From: an uncultured Devosia sp.
GTDB taxonomy: Bacteria > Pseudomonadota > Alphaproteobacteria > Rhizobiales > Devosiaceae
DNA: 6,197 nt
Reading direction: 5' to 3'
Assembly: GCA_946481445.1 (NCBI GenBank)
Contig: CAMLOA010000135.1
Coordinates: 1-6,197, forward strand
The translations under genes were made by a program, and so were the position numbers. Below, piece after piece: positions 5,600-6,197 of the stretch; the first letter of the stretch is position 1; every line of letters starts with the position of its first letter. The notes beneath the pieces were generated by a model, which was not told the DNA's origin, did no database searches, and saw nothing but the letters and a program-made list of their open reading frames with translations.

Positions 5600-6197
5600 T
5601 CAGCTCGAAGCTGGCTGCCCGTAATGCTGGGCCTGGCGCATGCCCAGAATGCCGCCCGCCACGCCGAAATGGAGGACGGCGCGTAGCCAGTTGCGTCGGC
5701 GCCTTATGGGGGAAAACGCAGTCAGGCCCGTCATCAGGCCGCAGAAGACTATCTTGGCGACGACCATGGGCAGGGCGCGGAACGGCGAGGTCCGCAACAA
5801 CGCGCCATGCGTCTGGCCGAAGCGCAGACGCCGGCGGATCAACCAGGCCATGGTGGTCCGATCAGCCAGCACCGGCTCCTCGACCAGAGCATCGGGGGCG
5901 TAGTCGATGGTACCGCCAAGCGCAGTCAGGCGATAGAAATAGTCGGTGTCTTCGCCGCCTGACCGACCGAGTGCCGGATCGAAGCGCAAGCGCTCAATGG
6001 GCTCGGTGCGCCGAATAAGGACATTGCAGGTGTAGCCGGTGCGGATGGTGCCTTCGACAAATACCGGCAGAGTTGAATGAAAATCGCCGGCAACCATCCA
6101 GGCAGGGGCGGTCGCCGGATAGGTTGCGCGGACCGGACCAAGGACTGCGGTCGCGCCATTGGCCTCCGCCCTTTTGACCAGCGCAGCGAGCCACTGG
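5600..6197 (-). CDS. Family-2 glycosyltransferase, ExoM-like, C-terminal part (start beyond the right edge)
   Basis: The frame is open to the right edge, giving 198 residues plus stop; the N-terminal GT-A half with the DxD motif lies outside. Numbering from the edge, the visible part has AVLGPVRATYP (17-27), AWMVAGDFHST (32-42), TGYTCNVLIRR (53-63), and GGEDTDYFYRL (80-90). The last of these is the acidic motif that supplies the catalytic base in many family-2 enzymes. WLIRRRLRFGQTHG (118-131) is the basic region that follows. Hydrophobic stretches at about 141-161 and 173-186 suggest membrane association of the C-terminus. The pattern resembles rhizobial ExoM, a glucosyltransferase of succinoglycan assembly. 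The actual sugar and linkage are not shown by the sequence. It is transcribed just ahead of the exoP-like gene (34-bp gap). Confidence 0.85.
   Translation of the reverse strand, partial: QWLAALVKRAEANGATAVLGPVRATYPATAPAWMVAGDFHSTLPVFVEGTIRTGYTCNVLIRRTEPIERLRFDPALGRSGGEDTDYFYRLTALGGTIDYAPDALVEEPVLADRTTMAWLIRRRLRFGQTHGALLRTSPFRALPMVVAKIVFCGLMTGLTAFSPIRRRRNWLRAVLHFGVAGGILGMRQAQHYGQPASS

Overview
This GC-rich window looks like part of an exopolysaccharide (EPS) biosynthesis locus of the succinoglycan (exo) type from an alphaproteobacterium, probably in the Rhizobiales/Hyphomicrobiales. The evidence is an ExoY-like priming transferase, a GalU/ExoN-type UDP-glucose pyrophosphorylase, an ExoP-like polysaccharide co-polymerase and an ExoM-like glycosyltransferase side by side. 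The genus cannot be fixed from the sequence alone. All names rest on motif recognition, not on a database search.

Layout, left to right. A minus-strand operon covers 1-1213. In transcription order it encodes the ExoY-like sugar transferase (1213-542), a 124-residue helical-hairpin protein (530-156) and the first 42 codons of a family-2 glycosyltransferase that leaves the window at base 1. A 427-bp non-coding stretch (1214-1640) lies upstream of exoY. Next is a short minus-strand gene for a 60-residue single-pass membrane protein (1823-1641). A 439-bp divergent intergenic region (1824-2262) with several dyads separates it from galU (2263-3174), the only plus-strand gene. A 14-bp perfect hairpin (3226-3260) sits between galU and the converging exoP-like gene (5565-3325). 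Upstream of exoP, 34 bp away on the same strand, is the C-terminal two thirds of an ExoM-like glycosyltransferase (6197-5600) that enters from the right edge.

How the genes fit together. GalU makes UDP-glucose. ExoY loads the first hexose-1-phosphate onto undecaprenyl phosphate at the inner membrane. The two family-2 glycosyltransferases extend the lipid-linked repeat unit. The ExoP-like protein, a Wzz-type periplasmic domain fused to a BY-kinase-like ATPase, governs polymerisation and chain length. No Wzx flippase, Wzy polymerase or outer-membrane exporter is visible, so these must lie outside the window.

The least explained parts are the two small proteins (the helical hairpin and the single-pass membrane protein), the apparently shortened N-terminus of the left-edge glycosyltransferase, the BY-kinase domain with a non-consensus Walker A' and almost no tyrosine in its tail, and the dyad-rich divergent region. 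I found no tRNA, rRNA, insertion sequence, CRISPR array or phage feature.
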